From: Myxococcales bacterium
Lineage (GTDB): Bacteria; Myxococcota_A; Polyangia; Polyangiales; Polyangiaceae
Direction: 5' to 3'
Assembly (NCBI GenBank): GCA_016212965.1
Contig: JACRDA010000109.1
Coordinates: 1-34,970, forward strand
Length of the DNA stretch: 34,970 nucleotides
Part shown: positions 33,541 through 34,970 of the stretch, in pieces
Position numbering within the stretch: position 1 is the stretch's first letter
Layout: each line of letters opens with the position of its first letter
The notes under the pieces: model-generated
What the model was told of the DNA's origin: nothing
Databases searched by the model: none
The model's input: only the letters and a program-made list of their open reading frames with translations
Program-made: the position numbers and the translations under genes

Positions 33541-34970
33541 GTGTCGATCCCCCCGAGCTCGCGGCTGCCCCCCGACGAGCCCGCCGCGGCGCCGCCGTCG
33601 GGCGGCCCGGCGGTGGAGCCGTCACGGCCGCCGAGCCGGCGCGGCGACGCCATCTCGCGGCCGGGTGGCGAGCCCGAGGAGGCGCTCGTCCTGTGCGACG
33701 CGTCGCGCGAGGGCCCGGGGCTCGCGAAGGCCCTGCGCGAGGGAGGCTTCCACGTCGACGTCGTGGCGGAGGCGGAGCTGCTGGACCGCGTCGTGCACGA
33801 CTCCCCGCTCGCCATCGTCGTCGACATCGAGGCGGCTGCCGCCGCGCGCCCGCTCGCCGCGCTCCAGGCGCGCGGCCTCATCGCGGCGGGGTTGCCCGAC
33901 GCGGGCTCCGCGGGTGCGCTCGGGGGTCCGCTGCCGACGGCCGTCGTGGCGATCGGCACGGTGGCGCGCGCCGTCGAGCTCGGTCTGCCGGCGGAGGAGC
34001 CCTTCGCGCGGCCGGTCGATCCCGGTGCGCTCCTGCAGCACGTGCGACGCATCGCCATGCGCCGCACCGTGCGCGAGCACTCGGAGAGCGTGCGCCCGTC
34101 GCGCCGCCCGCTGACCGAGCGACCCTCGGCCGGCCGCTCGACCCTCGGCGCCGAGCTCCGCCACGCGCCCCCGCCGGCCGACCTCGCGGCGTTTCCCGCG
34201 ATCGCGGGTCTTCCCGAGGTCGAGTCGATCCTGCCCGACCTCGAGGGCGGCGCGGTGGTCGCGCCCGGGCGGCTCAGCCCCGAGATCGAGGCGCTGCTCG
34301 AGCGGGGCGCGCAGAAGGCGAGGCAGGTGCAGCCGCCGTCCATCGCGCCGGCCAGCGATGCGGCACCGATCGAGCTGCCGGCCGAGCTGCTCGCGGCCGT
34401 GGACGAGCTCTACGCCGCCGCGGAGGAGCCGCCGGTGGCGTCTCTCGTGGCCGTGCCCGGCGACGCGTCGGGGCACGGGCGCGGCTCGGCCGGCTCGCGA
34501 CCGCGGGGCAGCAGCAGCCAGGTGCCGCGCCCGTCGAGCCGCACCGACCGGCCGACCGGCCCGCCGGAGAGCGCGCCGCCCCTGGTCGCGGTACCCGAGT
34601 CGCAGAAGCCCGACACCCAGCCGCCCGGCACCGTGCCGATGGACGGTGAGCTGCCGTTCTCCGCGCTGCGCCACGCGCTCGACTCGTGGCCGCCGGCGAG
34701 CGTGGACGGCCCGCGCACGGCCGCGCAGATGATGGGGGGTGACACGGGCGAGACGGGGTCGGGCGCGGCGAGCGGGCGCCCGGTCGAGCGCCCCGTCGAT
34801 CCGAGCGCCGCGCTCGCGAGCCGCATCGCCGCGCGCGCGCCGGAGCCGAGCGCGACACCGAGCGCGAGGGCTCCGACGACCCGGCTCACCGGCGATGCGG
34901 CGCTCGCGCCGCTCGAGCCCGCCGCGGCCCTGCGCGCCGGACCACCGGACGTCGCCTGGCGCGCACCGAC
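33541..34970 (+). CDS. Receiver-like multidomain protein, truncated by the right edge
   Basis: The frame is open from a GTG for 476 codons to the edge. After a Pro-rich N-terminus (about 1-45) there is a receiver-like fold (about 46-170: EALVLCDASREGPGLAKALR, EGGFHVDVVAEAELLDRVVH, LAIVVDIEAAA, VVAIGTVARAVEL, EPFARPVDPGALLQHVRRIA). The acidic pocket and the Lys of true receivers are poorly kept, so it may be a pseudo-receiver. The remainder is disordered Pro/Ser/Ala-rich sequence with short conserved-looking pieces (ELPAELLAAVDELYAAAE, ELPFSALRHALDSWPPAS) and continues past the window. Proteins with a pseudo-receiver and a later DUF4388 or PilZ domain are frequent in myxobacteria; the missing C-terminus prevents a firm call. 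Confidence 0.65.
   Translation, partial: MSIPPSSRLPPDEPAAAPPSGGPAVEPSRPPSRRGDAISRPGGEPEEALVLCDASREGPGLAKALREGGFHVDVVAEAELLDRVVHDSPLAIVVDIEAAAAARPLAALQARGLIAAGLPDAGSAGALGGPLPTAVVAIGTVARAVELGLPAEEPFARPVDPGALLQHVRRIAMRRTVREHSESVRPSRRPLTERPSAGRSTLGAELRHAPPPADLAAFPAIAGLPEVESILPDLEGGAVVAPGRLSPEIEALLERGAQKARQVQPPSIAPASDAAPIELPAELLAAVDELYAAAEEPPVASLVAVPGDASGHGRGSAGSRPRGSSSQVPRPSSRTDRPTGPPESAPPLVAVPESQKPDTQPPGTVPMDGELPFSALRHALDSWPPASVDGPRTAAQMMGGDTGETGSGAASGRPVERPVDPSAALASRIAARAPEPSATPSARAPTTRLTGDAALAPLEPAAALRAGPPDVAWRAP

Overview
The window is about 35 kb of very GC-rich DNA (well over 70% by eye) with dense, short-spaced genes, G/C-ending codons, many two-component and chemosensory proteins, a DUF4388 protein, a YtfI/GerW-type operon and Ala/Pro- or Ser/Ala-rich linkers. 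This points to a myxobacterium (Myxococcota), most likely of the Polyangiales/Sandaracinus type; the placement is inferred from gene content and style, not from a marker gene. No tRNA, rRNA or CRISPR array was seen.

Layout. 1-1260 is a decayed patch on the minus strand: the edge of a Pro/Ala-rich ORF, interrupted by the 3' part of a group II intron (domains V and VI plus a C-terminal reverse transcriptase/maturase remnant), next to a broken nucleoside-deoxyribosyltransferase-like gene. 1279-3216 is a lipoprotein of the pectinacetylesterase/Notum family. 3217-3758 holds no recognisable gene. 3759-4178 (minus) is a small unknown protein. 4357-9023 (plus) carries an NtrY-like sensor kinase, guaB, a haloalkane-dehalogenase-like hydrolase and a DUF3754 gene that has lost its middle. 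9192-11192 is a hybrid histidine kinase. 11430-13862 is a tight operon: ECF sigma factor, putative anti-sigma protein, DUF2953 protein and two GerW-family proteins, followed by a small Cys-rich anchored protein and a LuxR-type response regulator.

15188-28379 (minus) is the centrepiece. A complete chemosensory set (CheY, CheA, CheW, receptor, HEAT-repeat protein, CheR, CheB) is bracketed by a DUF4388/GAF protein and a GAF coiled-coil protein. Upstream, in the same direction and with short gaps, lie a SAM methyltransferase, a STAS/SpoIIAA-like domain and a protein resembling the cucumopine-synthase-related family. The whole run could be one transcription unit. The set looks like an alternative-function chemosensory pathway rather than a flagellar one, since no flagellar gene is nearby.

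28847-34970 carries a YCII-family protein, a MotA/TolQ-like membrane protein, an array of palindromic repeats downstream of glmS, glmS itself, two membrane-anchored unknown proteins (one of 49 residues) and the start of a receiver-like protein that runs off the right edge.

Three patterns run through the window. Degenerate GGGTGC/GGGCGC hexamer arrays with G-quadruplex potential recur at gene boundaries. Several genes have a TAnnnT-like box only 6-10 nt before the start codon and no Shine-Dalgarno, which suggests leaderless transcripts. Neighbouring genes often overlap by 4 nt (ATGA/GTGA).
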